Assembly (NCBI RefSeq): GCF_910588665.1
Contig: NZ_CAJUPR010000014.1
Span: forward strand, 1-45,178
Origin: an uncultured Brachyspira sp.
GTDB taxonomy: Bacteria > Spirochaetota > Brachyspiria > Brachyspirales > Brachyspiraceae
Direction of reading: 5' to 3'
DNA length: 45,178 nucleotides
The stretch's first letter is position 1. Every line of letters starts with the position of its first letter. The notes under the pieces were generated by a model. It had not been told where the DNA came from. It worked only from the letters and a program-made list of their open reading frames with translations, and did no database searches. A program made the translations under genes and the position numbers. Below, piece after piece: positions 8,033-16,899 of the stretch.

Positions 8033-9409
8033 ATGAAAAAAATATTTTTAGTATTTGCACTTATCTTTATGACAGCATCTGTGGTGCTGCCTCAGGAAAG
8101 TACTGATAAACCTCTTAATATAAAAGATTCGCTTATTTCTTTAGTGAGAAATACAGCTTTTGGAGGACTATTTCCCAGAAGCGAGCAGGAAATAGCCGAA
8201 ACTAAGATGAAAGCTGAAAACAGCAGGCAGGAAAAATATCAAACTAAATTAAACGATATTAAAGTAAAATCTGTACCTCTATGGCAGAATGCAGTAATGA
8301 TTTGTGTGGGGCTTCTTTTAGTTTATCTTGCAATTGCTAAAGGATTTGAACCTCTTCTTCTTATTCCTATAGGTATGGGCGGAATACTTGCCAATATCCC
8401 TATTGCTAATATTGCCTCTTTGCCTATAGTGGAAATTATTAATGGAATACCTATAACTTTAAATAGCGGAGGCTTTTTAGGTCAGATTTATACTTTTGGT
8501 ATTGAATCAGGATTATTTCCGTTATTTATATTTATAGGTGTAGGAGCTATGACAGATTTCGGCCCGCTTATTGCAAACCCTAAAACTGCATTATTAGGCG
8601 CTGCAGCTCAAATAGGAATATTCGGTACTTTGCTAGGTGCTATGATTATATCCGCTTATGTGCCTGTTATTTCCTTCTCTCTAAAAGATGCCGCTTCAAT
8701 AGGTATAATAGGAGGAGCCGACGGTCCTACAGCCATATTTACATCTTCAAGACTTTCTCCGCATCTATTGGGAGCTATAGCTGTTGCCGCTTATTCATAT
8801 ATGGCTTTAGTTCCTATTATTCAGCCACCTATTATGAAAATGCTTACTACCGAAAATGAAAGAAAAATTGAAATGAAGCAGCTTCGTCCTGTAAGCAAAA
8901 GAGAAAAAATTATTTTCCCTCTTGCAGTTATAATTTTGGTTGCTCTGCTTTTGCCTGATGCAGCGCCTCTTATTGGGGCTTTAATGTTCGGAAACCTTAT
9001 AAAAGAATCTGGAGTTACTGATAGGCTTTCAAAAACGGCTCAGAATGAATTAATAAATATAGTAACAATTATGCTCGGATTATCTGTAGGAAGTAAATTG
9101 GCTGCCGATAAATTCCTACGCTTTGAAACGCTTGGTATATTGGTATTAGGCTTAATAGCGTTTTCTATGGGTACTGCAGGAGGAGTTTTTCTTGCTAAAT
9201 TTATGAATGTATTCAGCAAAGAAAAAATCAATCCGCTTATAGGAGCAGCAGGAGTGTCCGCTGTACCTATGGCTGCAAGAGTTGCTAATAAAGTGGGTCA
9301 GGAATCTAATCCTCATAATTTCCTGCTTATGCATGCTATGGGTCCTAATGTTTCAGGCGTAATAGGTTCTGCAGTTGCCGCAGGAGTGCTTTTGGCTATA
9401 CTTGGTTAA
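8033..9409 (+). CDS. oadB: Sodium-pumping decarboxylase beta subunit (OadB-like)
   Basis: A 458-residue integral membrane protein that decarboxylates carboxybiotin and couples this to Na+ export. About nine hydrophobic segments run from residue 86 to the end. The hallmark GGADGPTAIF begins at 227, with the functional Asp at 230. Before this core is an unusual 85-residue N-terminus: a signal-peptide-like helix (1-20) and a charged, soluble stretch (about 50-80). AAGGAG precedes the ATG, so the extension is probably real. It is last in the operon and a strong terminator follows 24 bases after its stop. Confidence 0.9.
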   Translation: MKKIFLVFALIFMTASVVLPQESTDKPLNIKDSLISLVRNTAFGGLFPRSEQEIAETKMKAENSRQEKYQTKLNDIKVKSVPLWQNAVMICVGLLLVYLAIAKGFEPLLLIPIGMGGILANIPIANIASLPIVEIINGIPITLNSGGFLGQIYTFGIESGLFPLFIFIGVGAMTDFGPLIANPKTALLGAAAQIGIFGTLLGAMIISAYVPVISFSLKDAASIGIIGGADGPTAIFTSSRLSPHLLGAIAVAAYSYMALVPIIQPPIMKMLTTENERKIEMKQLRPVSKREKIIFPLAVIILVALLLPDAAPLIGALMFGNLIKESGVTDRLSKTAQNELINIVTIMLGLSVGSKLAADKFLRFETLGILVLGLIAFSMGTAGGVFLAKFMNVFSKEKINPLIGAAGVSAVPMAARVANKVGQESNPHNFLLMHAMGPNVSGVIGSAVAAGVLLAILG

Positions 9410-9432
9410 TATAATTAATTTAATATTATAAG

Positions 9433-9468
9433 GGAGTAAATCTTATTTAGATTTACTCCTTTATTATT
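9433..9468 (+). terminator. Rho-independent terminator of the decarboxylase operon
   Basis: A perfect 11-bp stem (GGAGTAAATCT / AGATTTACTCC) with a 5-base loop is followed by a T-rich tail. It is placed 24 bases after the beta-subunit stop. Confidence 0.9.
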
Positions 9469-9547
9469 TGCTAAATAAAAAAAGTGTAAAATATAAAGCA
9501 GTCAATATATACCGCATTTTTCCAGTAAATAAAAACAAAAAATATAA

Positions 9548-9575
9548 TTGTAAAATATTAATATTGTATTATAAT
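9548..9575 (+). promoter_or_regulatory. Promoter of the peptide-ABC ATPase genes
   Basis: TTGTAA (9548-9553), 16 bases, then a perfect TATAAT (9570-9575). It gives a leader of about 35 bases to the start at 9617. Confidence 0.6.
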
Positions 9576-9616
9576 TAACATAATATTTTTTTATTTTGAA
9601 TTAAAATGGAAATAAA

Positions 9617-10573
9617 ATGCAGGATATATTAAAAGTAGAAAATTTAAAAATGTATTATCATACTTCAAACGGTATAGTCAAATCAATTAATGATATTAGT
9701 TTTGAAATAAAAAAAGGAGAAACTTTAGGAATTGTCGGAGAATCGGGATGCGGAAAAACTAGTCTTGCTGCATCTATTTTAAGAATGCCTCCTGTACCCG
9801 GAAAATATGAAGGCGGGAGAATTATTATTGACAATGAAAATATCATTGATATGAAAGAAGAATATATCAGAAAAAATATAAGATGGTCAAAAATTTCTAT
9901 GGTTTTTCAGGGGGCTATGAATTCCCTTACTCCTGTATACACTATAGGCAGTCAGATGCTTGAAACTTTAAATAGGCATATTGATATGGATAAATCTCAG
10001 GCATATAAACTTATAAAAGAATACCTAGAATATGTAGGTCTTCATTCAAGCACCGCTGAAAGATATCCTCATGAACTTTCAGGAGGCATGAAGCAGAGAG
10101 CCGTTATAGCATCAGCATTATTTTTAAAACCTAAACTAATTATACTTGATGAGCCTACTACAGCATTAGATGTTATAGTTCAGGCTCAGATAATAAATTT
10201 GCTTAAAAAATTAAAAAAAGATTTCGACTTATCATTTATATTTATAACTCATGATCTGGCATTGGAGGCTGAAATTTCAGACAGAGTATGCGTAATGTAT
10301 GCAGGAAAAATAGCGGAACTTGCATTTAATGAGGATATATATAAAAATGCAAAACATCCGTATACAAAAAGACTGTTAGCAGCTACCCCAAGACTAAATA
10401 AATCATTAAGCAAATTAGAGTTTATAGAAGGCGCTCCTCCTGATTTATTAAATCCTCCGAATGGCTGTATGTTTTATGAAAGATGCAAAGAAAAAATAGA
10501 TAAATGCAGATATGAAGAACCTATACTAAAAGATACAGGAAATAATCATTTATGCGCTTGTCATTTAATTTAA
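9617..10573 (+). CDS. Oligo/dipeptide ABC transporter ATPase (DppD/OppD type)
   Basis: A 318-residue ABC ATPase of the peptide/nickel transporter family. It has Walker A GESGCGKT (41-48), the Q-loop VFQ (96-98), signature LSGGMKQR (154-161), Walker B LIILDEP (174-180) and the switch histidine in FITHDL. The C-terminal region after about 240 is the oligopeptide-type extension, with the H-P-Y-T-K motif and cysteines (CMFYERC, C-R, C-A-C) that may hold an iron-sulfur cluster, as reported for some DppD proteins. It pairs with the DppF-type gene 116 bases downstream. No permease or binding-protein gene is in the window. Confidence 0.9.
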   Translation: MQDILKVENLKMYYHTSNGIVKSINDISFEIKKGETLGIVGESGCGKTSLAASILRMPPVPGKYEGGRIIIDNENIIDMKEEYIRKNIRWSKISMVFQGAMNSLTPVYTIGSQMLETLNRHIDMDKSQAYKLIKEYLEYVGLHSSTAERYPHELSGGMKQRAVIASALFLKPKLIILDEPTTALDVIVQAQIINLLKKLKKDFDLSFIFITHDLALEAEISDRVCVMYAGKIAELAFNEDIYKNAKHPYTKRLLAATPRLNKSLSKLEFIEGAPPDLLNPPNGCMFYERCKEKIDKCRYEEPILKDTGNNHLCACHLI

Positions 10574-10689
10574 TAATATTATTCAACTTTAATTAAAAAA
10601 TAAAATTATATAAAATAATATTAAAATACTTGATTTCTGTATTATAATATATTACTATTATTTAAGAATTAAACTATTAAGAGATATAA

Positions 10690-11679
10690 ATGAATCCTGA
10701 TATAATATTAAAACTTGAAAATGTAAAAAAATACTTTACTGCGCATACCAATATTATTGAAAGTTTTATAAAAAAATCAAAAGTAATAAAAGCCGTTGAT
10801 GATATCAGCTTCAATGTAAATAGAGGAAAAATATTCGCAATTATAGGAGAATCAGGAAGCGGAAAAACCACTGTAGGAAAACTTATAATGAAATTAATAA
10901 CTCCTACCTCAGGAAATATTATATTTGAAAATGAAAACATTAATAATTTCAACAAAGAAGAAGCATCAAGATATAGAAGAAATGTTCAGATGATATTTCA
11001 GGATCCCTATGCTTCTATGAATCCAAGATTTAAAATAAAAGATGTATTAAAAGAGCCTCTTTATATTCATAATATTGAAGGCGATGAAAAAAAATATAAT
11101 GAAATGGTTATTAAAGCTTTAAGCGATGTAAAGATAAATCCGCCTGAAGAGTTTATGGAAAGATATCCGCATATGCTTTCTGGAGGTCAGCGTCAGAGAA
11201 TAGCAGCGGCAAGAGCTTTGATACTAAATCCTAAATTGATAGTTGCAGATGAACCTGTTTCTATGATAGACTTATCCACCAGAGCGGAAATTTTATATAT
11301 GATGAAAGAACTTCAGATAAAAAAGAATTTAAGTTATATATATATTACTCATGATCTATCAACTGCAGGATATTTTGCAGACACAATAGCCGTAATGTAT
11401 TTAGGAAATATTGTAGAGATAGGCAATTCTGATGAAATAATAAATAATCCTAAACACCCTTATACTAAAGCATTAATTGCCGCAGTGCCTGACGCCTCTT
11501 CAGGAAGAGTGAATATAATAAAAGAACTTCCCATCAAAGGAGAAATACCAAATGATGTACCATCAGGATGCAGATTTCATACAAGATGCATATATGCCAA
11601 AAGTGAATGCAGAAATACCATTCCTAAATCAAAAAATATTAATGATAATCATTTCGTATCATGCTTATTTGCAGGTTGA
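10690..11679 (+). CDS. Oligo/dipeptide ABC transporter ATPase (DppF/OppF type)
   Basis: A 329-residue second ATPase of a peptide importer. Walker A is GESGSGKT (53-60), Q-loop IFQDP (102-106), signature LSGGQRQR (163-170) and Walker B LIVADEP (183-189). The D-loop region reads S-M-I-D instead of the common S-A-L-D. The C-terminal extension carries H-P-Y-T-K-A and the C-R-F-H-T-R-C motif, which fits an OppF-type subunit. It forms the expected D-F pair with the gene before it. yqeK starts 35 bases after its stop, so the four + strand genes may share transcripts. Confidence 0.9.
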   Translation: MNPDIILKLENVKKYFTAHTNIIESFIKKSKVIKAVDDISFNVNRGKIFAIIGESGSGKTTVGKLIMKLITPTSGNIIFENENINNFNKEEASRYRRNVQMIFQDPYASMNPRFKIKDVLKEPLYIHNIEGDEKKYNEMVIKALSDVKINPPEEFMERYPHMLSGGQRQRIAAARALILNPKLIVADEPVSMIDLSTRAEILYMMKELQIKKNLSYIYITHDLSTAGYFADTIAVMYLGNIVEIGNSDEIINNPKHPYTKALIAAVPDASSGRVNIIKELPIKGEIPNDVPSGCRFHTRCIYAKSECRNTIPKSKNINDNHFVSCLFAG

Positions 11680-11714
11680 TAAAATATATTTAATATAATA
11701 GGAGATTACAGATA

Positions 11715-12287
11715 ATGGAAAAGCTTAGTAATAAAGAATTAGAAATTATAGAATATATAAAAAAATTTCTGCCTTTTAGAGAAAAACATATATTATCTGC
11801 GAGAGAGCTTTCTGTAGAAATATCCAAAAAATACGGCATAGACATATATAAAGCCTCAATTGCAGCTTTATGCCATGATTTGGGAAAAAGATACAAAGAC
11901 GATGAAATGAAAAAAATAATAATAGAAAATGATAATACAGAATATCCAAGCTATATAACGGGAGCTTTGATACATGCAAGAGTAAGTTCCATAATAGCTG
12001 AAAAAGAATTAAACATAACTGACAAAGAAATTTTAAATGCTGTGGAAAGCCATACTGTCGGACATGGAAATATGAGTATGCTTGATAAAATAATATACGC
12101 CGCCGATTATCTTGAGCCTACCCGTAATCTTGAAGCAGCCGATAAAATCAGAGAAAAAATTTTTATAGATTTTGATAATGCATTTCTTGAAATTGTATTG
12201 GAATCGGTTATTTTTGTTATGAGCAAAAGGCAGTATTTATCTGATAAAACTATAGAACTTTATAATTCACTGATAATTAGGCAGTAA
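11715..12287 (+). CDS. yqeK: HD-domain hydrolase YqeK (symmetrical Ap4A hydrolase)
   Basis: A 190-residue HD-domain protein of the YqeK family. Members cleave diadenosine tetraphosphate symmetrically to two ADP using a di-iron centre. The HD pair is His54-Asp55 in LCHDLGK. Further metal ligands lie in the TGALIHARV stretch and the ESHTVG motif, and the family mark IIYAADYLEP.R follows. Length is typical (about 190). AGGAG stands about 10 bases before the ATG. hflX starts 7 bases after its stop. In Gram-positive bacteria yqeK usually sits with nadD and rsfS, neither of which is here. Confidence 0.88.
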   Translation: MEKLSNKELEIIEYIKKFLPFREKHILSARELSVEISKKYGIDIYKASIAALCHDLGKRYKDDEMKKIIIENDNTEYPSYITGALIHARVSSIIAEKELNITDKEILNAVESHTVGHGNMSMLDKIIYAADYLEPTRNLEAADKIREKIFIDFDNAFLEIVLESVIFVMSKRQYLSDKTIELYNSLIIRQ

Positions 12288-12294
12288 ATTTTTT

Positions 12295-13398
12295 ATGCAT
12301 AGTAAAAATAATATATTAAAAAAAGCATATATAATACTCATACAGCATAAAAACAATAAAATAAATGCAGATAATATTTTAAATGAACTATATATGCTAT
12401 GCAATACGGCAGGATACGAAGCTGCAGGCAGATACTCATTTATACAGCAGAAAATATATTCAGATGCTTATATAGGAAAAGGTAAATTGGAAAGTCTGAA
12501 AGAGAAAGCTTACATTGAGGATGTAAAATATTTTATATTTGATAATGAACTTAGCGGCTCTCAGGTAAATAAAATAGAAGAAGGTTCAAATATAACGGCA
12601 CTTACAAGAACGGAAATAATATTAGAAATATTTGCCATACGGGCTAAAACTATGACTGCAAAGATGCAGGTAGAATTAGCTTTTTTAGAATTTGAATATC
12701 CGAGATTAAAAGGAAAAAGAACAAATTTAAGTCAAATAAAAGGAGGCATCGGATTAAGAGGAGGTGCAGGTGAAAAACAATTGGAATATGACAGAAGAAG
12801 GGCAAGAGAAAGAATACATAAATTAAAAAATCAATTAAAAAAAGCAGAAAAATCCGCTGTTACTGGAAGAAAAGGAAGAGAAAATACATTTAGGATTGCA
12901 ATAGTAGGATACACCAATGCAGGGAAAAGCACATTATTTAATTTGCTTTGCAAAGAAAGCGTATATGTTGAAGATAAATTATTTGCCACTTTAGATACTC
13001 ATACTAGAAAATTATATATAAGCGATGATGCCCCTATGGAAGTTATAATAAGCGATACAGTAGGTTTTATAGACAGACTTCCGCATACTTTAGTGGCATC
13101 TTTTAAATCCACATTGTCTGAGGTTGCAGAGGCTGATTTGCTTTTGCATTTATCCGATGCAGGCGACAAAAATATAGATGAAAAACTTATTCATGTTGAA
13201 AGTATTATTAAGGAAATAAATGCATCTCATATAAAAAGTATTCTTGTATTTAATAAATCCGACAGCATAGATGAAATACAGAAAAATAAAATACTAACTT
13301 CTTATGATGATGCCCTATTTATAAGTACCAAAAACAATATTAATATAGAAACTTTGAGAAAGAAAATACTTGATATTATATTAGAATTAAAAAAATAA
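12295..13398 (+). CDS. hflX: Ribosome-associated GTPase HflX
   Basis: A 367-residue GTPase that binds the 50S subunit and splits stalled or hibernating ribosomes, mainly under stress. The N-terminal HflX domain (1-185) contains the glycine-rich KGGIGLRGGAGEKQLE (149-164), the family hallmark, followed by a coiled-coil region. The G domain has G1 GYTNAGKS (205-212), G3 DTVGF (254-258) and G4 NKSD (320-323). The C-terminus is short, as in many bacterial HflX proteins. Start-site support is weak (no clear SD), but the 7-base gap after yqeK suggests translational coupling. It converges on the CAP-domain gene, 6 bases away. Confidence 0.94.
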   Translation: MHSKNNILKKAYIILIQHKNNKINADNILNELYMLCNTAGYEAAGRYSFIQQKIYSDAYIGKGKLESLKEKAYIEDVKYFIFDNELSGSQVNKIEEGSNITALTRTEIILEIFAIRAKTMTAKMQVELAFLEFEYPRLKGKRTNLSQIKGGIGLRGGAGEKQLEYDRRRARERIHKLKNQLKKAEKSAVTGRKGRENTFRIAIVGYTNAGKSTLFNLLCKESVYVEDKLFATLDTHTRKLYISDDAPMEVIISDTVGFIDRLPHTLVASFKSTLSEVAEADLLLHLSDAGDKNIDEKLIHVESIIKEINASHIKSILVFNKSDSIDEIQKNKILTSYDDALFISTKNNINIETLRKKILDIILELKK

Positions 13399-13404
13399 TC
13401 TGTT

Positions 13405-13851
13405 TTATCTTACTAACTGTGCAAATATTACAGCCCAATAATCTTCTCCGTTGCTGTAATAATGAGCTATACCTACATGCGTAAATTTATCGCTTAGAAT
13501 ATTAAGTTTATACTGATTTGAATTCATCCAATAACTTACAACAGTCTGAGGATTTTTAAATCTGTAAGCTATATTTTCATCAGACGAATAAACAATCACT
13601 CTGTTCTCATAAATTAATTCATCATATTTAGTATTATTCGGTCTGATATGCGAAAAATTAACGGATAGTTCTTTAGCTCTTATATCGGCAATTTCATTTA
13701 AAGTATCATTAATTTCCAACGGATATAAATTTTTCTTTTCTCTTATATCATTAAATATTTCTAATGTATCGGCTATATCGCTATTTTGAGTATACAAAAA
13801 ACTAAATCCGAAAATCATTATAAAGGCAATTTTTATAAAAATATTAATCAT
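13405..13851 (-). CDS. Secreted CAP/SCP-domain protein
   Basis: A 148-residue protein with an N-terminal signal-peptide-like helix (about 1-20) and one compact CAP (SCP/YkwD) domain. Family marks are the helix with L-N-E-I-A-D-I-R-A, the SHIRPN with the conserved His, the ENIAY motif, and the final HVGIAHYYSNG with the paired His. Bacterial CAP proteins are secreted or envelope-associated and their biochemical role is mostly unknown. It is small for the family. It lies between convergent hflX and the upstream methyltransferase gene, 53 bases away. Confidence 0.82.
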   Translation of the reverse strand: MINIFIKIAFIMIFGFSFLYTQNSDIADTLEIFNDIREKKNLYPLEINDTLNEIADIRAKELSVNFSHIRPNNTKYDELIYENRVIVYSSDENIAYRFKNPQTVVSYWMNSNQYKLNILSDKFTHVGIAHYYSNGEDYWAVIFAQLVR

Positions 13852-13904
13852 ATATAATCACTTCATTATTTTTTATATATTTAAAAATATATAATGTTTT
13901 TTTA

Positions 13905-15614
13905 TTATTTTTCAAGTCTAATTAATAATTTATTTTTGCTTGTTTCAGAAATATTTGAATGCTTTATATTATAAATAATTCTCTGTTTTATTTTATAAAT
14001 AATACTTATTTCATTATTACAGTAAGATATAATATCTAAAATACTGCTGGTAATATCAATCAAATATTCGCTGGATTTTTTAGTGCATAATCTGCTGTAA
14101 ACCTTAAGTACATATTCTCCGAAATATTTAATAAGCCTCACATTATTAGAAAGAATGGCGCTGTTAAAATGATAAAAATATATTTTAAGAGCCTCAACGC
14201 TGTTTTCTTTTACATATTTATCCAAAAACATAGAAAACATTTTTATATAATCTAAATTCTTATTTTTAAGACTATTGCATATCTCATCTTTATTTATTAT
14301 ATGAGTTGAATACTGCAAATTTAATATTATTATATTTTCTTTATCATAATCAAATGTAATATTATCTTTAGAACAATCTAATGGATTATCAAGCTTTAAT
14401 CTTATATCCTCTATATACTTTAAATTCTTATTAACAGAACTTAATTTTTTCTTTTCCGTATCAATTACAAATAAATACTCTATATTTTTAGTTCTATTAA
14501 CTATAGATCTTTTGGCTCCCCTATACTTAGTGTACTCAGAGCTTACAATACTTAAATGTCCCCTATTTTCTAATATAGATATTAAATCGTCATATTCTAT
14601 TATACCGTCAGTAGAATAGCTCATAACCACATGCTTTGAATCTATATTGTCCAGCAGACTTATCAAAGTGTCTTTTGCTGTTTTTTTATAGCAATATAAA
14701 GATCTTGTCTTTATCCAATCTTTTCTAATACCGCCTTTATTTATTTTTTTACCGTTTAAATAAATATTTTTATTAATATCGGGTTTATCCCATAAAGCTA
14801 TTGTATTTAACAGATGATAATTGCTTCCGTATTGATGCTGATTATAAGGAGGATCTAAATATACTAAATCAAAATGATTATTCTTATTTTTTACAACAAA
14901 TTGATTAGCATCTTCCATACTTACATGGCAATTCCTGCCAGAATATAAAGGTATCTGCTTTAATGATATACGAGCCAATATTCTATGCAAAGCATCTTTA
15001 TTTCTTCCTCCAAAACCTGCATGAAAAGCTTTGAATACTCCTGAAGTATTTGTATGAGTAGCGGCTTCATATATAAGAGAAGCTATTAAATAATAATATT
15101 CTTTTTTATCCAAAACATTATTTTTATAAAGTCTCTCTATATTATATCTTATAATATCAATTTTCTTGGCATTGTAATGAGTGTAAAATAATCTTTCATT
15201 TTCCAAATCAGGATTATTATCATCTAAAGGAGCATAATATTTGGATATATATCTCTCTTCATCGTCTATATGTTCAATATTATTAATCATATTTATGGTA
15301 TTAATAAGCCCGCCTGTATGAACAAACATATTATCTAAATCTTCAATATTTATGGATAAATGAGCGTAGTTTAAAATATAAGAATAATATTCCCAATCAT
15401 TAGAATAAACTTCCAAATTTAAAGTTTTTAAAAGTCTGGATACACTTCCGCTGCCTGCAAATAAATCCAATGCATTTTTTATTTTATTATTTTCTAATAT
15501 TCTCAAAATTGTACTTTCTATAAATGGAAGAAGTCTTCTTTTATTGCCAATATATGCTATCAAATTTTCTTTTAAGTATTTATCTTTTATACTGTCTTTA
15601 GTATTAATTATCAT
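13905..15614 (-). CDS. Orphan D12-class DNA adenine methyltransferase
   Basis: A 569-residue N6-adenine methyltransferase of the Dam/D12 (alpha) class. The FxGxG SAM-binding motif is DLFAGSGS (50-57) and the catalytic motif DPPY is at 254-257, in a YLDPPYNQHQYGSNYH context. The usual N-terminal GNKRRLLP start is at 23-30. The enzyme part ends near residue 400; the last 170 residues are a helical extension of unknown role. D12 enzymes are usually about 280 residues, so it is large, partly through an insert between the motifs. No restriction gene is adjacent. A 25-bp inverted repeat lies 14 bases upstream. No clear SD is visible. Confidence 0.88.
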   Translation of the reverse strand: MIINTKDSIKDKYLKENLIAYIGNKRRLLPFIESTILRILENNKIKNALDLFAGSGSVSRLLKTLNLEVYSNDWEYYSYILNYAHLSINIEDLDNMFVHTGGLINTINMINNIEHIDDEERYISKYYAPLDDNNPDLENERLFYTHYNAKKIDIIRYNIERLYKNNVLDKKEYYYLIASLIYEAATHTNTSGVFKAFHAGFGGRNKDALHRILARISLKQIPLYSGRNCHVSMEDANQFVVKNKNNHFDLVYLDPPYNQHQYGSNYHLLNTIALWDKPDINKNIYLNGKKINKGGIRKDWIKTRSLYCYKKTAKDTLISLLDNIDSKHVVMSYSTDGIIEYDDLISILENRGHLSIVSSEYTKYRGAKRSIVNRTKNIEYLFVIDTEKKKLSSVNKNLKYIEDIRLKLDNPLDCSKDNITFDYDKENIIILNLQYSTHIINKDEICNSLKNKNLDYIKMFSMFLDKYVKENSVEALKIYFYHFNSAILSNNVRLIKYFGEYVLKVYSRLCTKKSSEYLIDITSSILDIISYCNNEISIIYKIKQRIIYNIKHSNISETSKNKLLIRLEK

Positions 15615-15627
15615 AATCTTATTATCA

Positions 15628-15652
15628 TAATATAGTTTACATAACTATATTA
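15628..15652. promoter_or_regulatory. 25-bp inverted repeat before the methyltransferase
   Basis: Arms TAATATAGTT and AACTATATTA form a perfect 10-bp inverted repeat around TACAT, centred about 26 bases before the methyltransferase start. On the minus strand the arms contain TATAGT and TATATT, so the site may overlap a -10 element. It could be an operator or a hairpin that hides the start. Confidence 0.5.
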
Positions 15653-15897
15653 ACATAATACAAATAAAATATCAATATAATAATAAATATTTATTTTATG
15701 TAAAGTATTTAATATTTTTGCATAATTAAATTATAATATTTAAGTTTTAATGAGAGAAATAAATTTAAATAGGTTATATTTATATTCAATGATAAAAATA
15801 ATTAAAAAATAAGAATAGCTTAGTCCTTAAATTTTTACTGCTGTATATGGCGGTGTTATTCTTACTCATACTTAAATTTTAATTAACAATTAATAAT
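15653..15897. other. Intergenic region without an intact gene
   Basis: Between the methyltransferase leader and the thrB terminator I find no intact gene. Around 15805-15872 the base composition is less AT-rich. A short + strand frame reads like the C-terminal membrane helix of a protein (L-V-L-K-F-L-L-L-Y-M-A-V-L-F-L-L-I) ending in TAA, but it has no start and stops lie just upstream. It may be a gene remnant or chance. Confidence 0.4.
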
Positions 15898-15932
15898 AAA
15901 AAACATACAGATAATATTTCAGTATGTTTTTT
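15898..15932 (-). terminator. Rho-independent terminator of thrCB
   Basis: A perfect 11-bp inverted repeat (AAAAAACATAC / GTATGTTTTTT) with a 13-base loop begins right after the thrB stop. On the minus strand the stem ends in a T run. The A-run on the other side means it could also work on the + strand. Confidence 0.8.
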
Positions 15933-15934
15933 AT

Positions 15935-16897
15935 CTATTTTATTATTATACCTTTCATCGGTATATTTAAAACTTTTATTTCAGATTCTATTTTCTTTTT
16001 AGAAAAACTATTTTTCATAGCATAAGATACTTCTTTAATTATTTTTTCATCATTTCTGACTAAAGCAAGTATTGAAGAGCCAGCTCCACTTATAGTAACA
16101 GAATATGCGCCGCACTTTTTTGCCTTTTTAAATAATTCTTTTAATCCTGGTATAAACTTTGCTCTGTAATCTTGATGAAGTTTATCATCGGTTGCAACTT
16201 CAAGCAAATCAAATCTATTTGAATAAAATGCAGATGTGAGAAGAGCAGCTCTGGAAATATTAAACACTGCATCTTTAAAATCTATCTCTTTTGGCAATGC
16301 ATCTCTTGCAGTTTCAGTGCTTAAATAAAAATCAGGAACGGCTACTACAGCTTTTAAGCTTTTAGGAGGATTTATTTTTACATATTTAAAATCTTCATTT
16401 TTACGGACAACTCCTGATATTATACCGCCCAATATTGCAGGAGACACATTATCCGAATGACCTTCTAATTGTACAGCCATATTTAATATATCATATTCAG
16501 CCGAAAGCTTATTTCCTAATATATAATTAGCGCTGAGAAGTCCGCCTATTATAGCCGCAGAACTGCTTCCAAGACCTCTTGAAAGCGGTATTCTGTTTAT
16601 GCATTTTATGATATATCCTCTATTTGGTTTTTCCTTTAGTCTTTTATATACTAATTTCATAGCAGAAAGTATCATATTATCATCTTTAGATATTTCTTTT
16701 TCGCCCTCACCTATTATTTCAAATTCTATTTTTTTTGAATTTTCATTAGAGTAAATATGTATTTCATTATACAAATCCAAAGCAATCCCGATACTATCAA
16801 ATCCGGAACCGATATTTGCAGATGTTGCTGGTATTTTAAAAGTTGCAAGTTTATTATTTTTTAATATTTTAGATTTGCTGTCCCAAAGTCTCTTCAT
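15935..16897 (-). CDS. thrB: Homoserine kinase
   Basis: A 320-residue GHMP-family kinase that phosphorylates homoserine, the step before threonine synthase. The ATP-binding loop PLSRGLGSSSAA is at 104-115. The N-terminal PATSANIGSGFDS motif is at 23-35 and the C-terminal SGAGSSILAL loop is present. About 18 extra residues precede the usual start, but AGGAA before the ATG at 16897 supports this longer form. It begins 2 bases after thrC, so the two are one transcription unit, ended by the terminator at 15898-15932. Confidence 0.95.
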   Translation of the reverse strand: MKRLWDSKSKILKNNKLATFKIPATSANIGSGFDSIGIALDLYNEIHIYSNENSKKIEFEIIGEGEKEISKDDNMILSAMKLVYKRLKEKPNRGYIIKCINRIPLSRGLGSSSAAIIGGLLSANYILGNKLSAEYDILNMAVQLEGHSDNVSPAILGGIISGVVRKNEDFKYVKINPPKSLKAVVAVPDFYLSTETARDALPKEIDFKDAVFNISRAALLTSAFYSNRFDLLEVATDDKLHQDYRAKFIPGLKELFKKAKKCGAYSVTISGAGSSILALVRNDEKIIKEVSYAMKNSFSKKKIESEIKVLNIPMKGIIIK

Positions 16898-16899
16898 TA

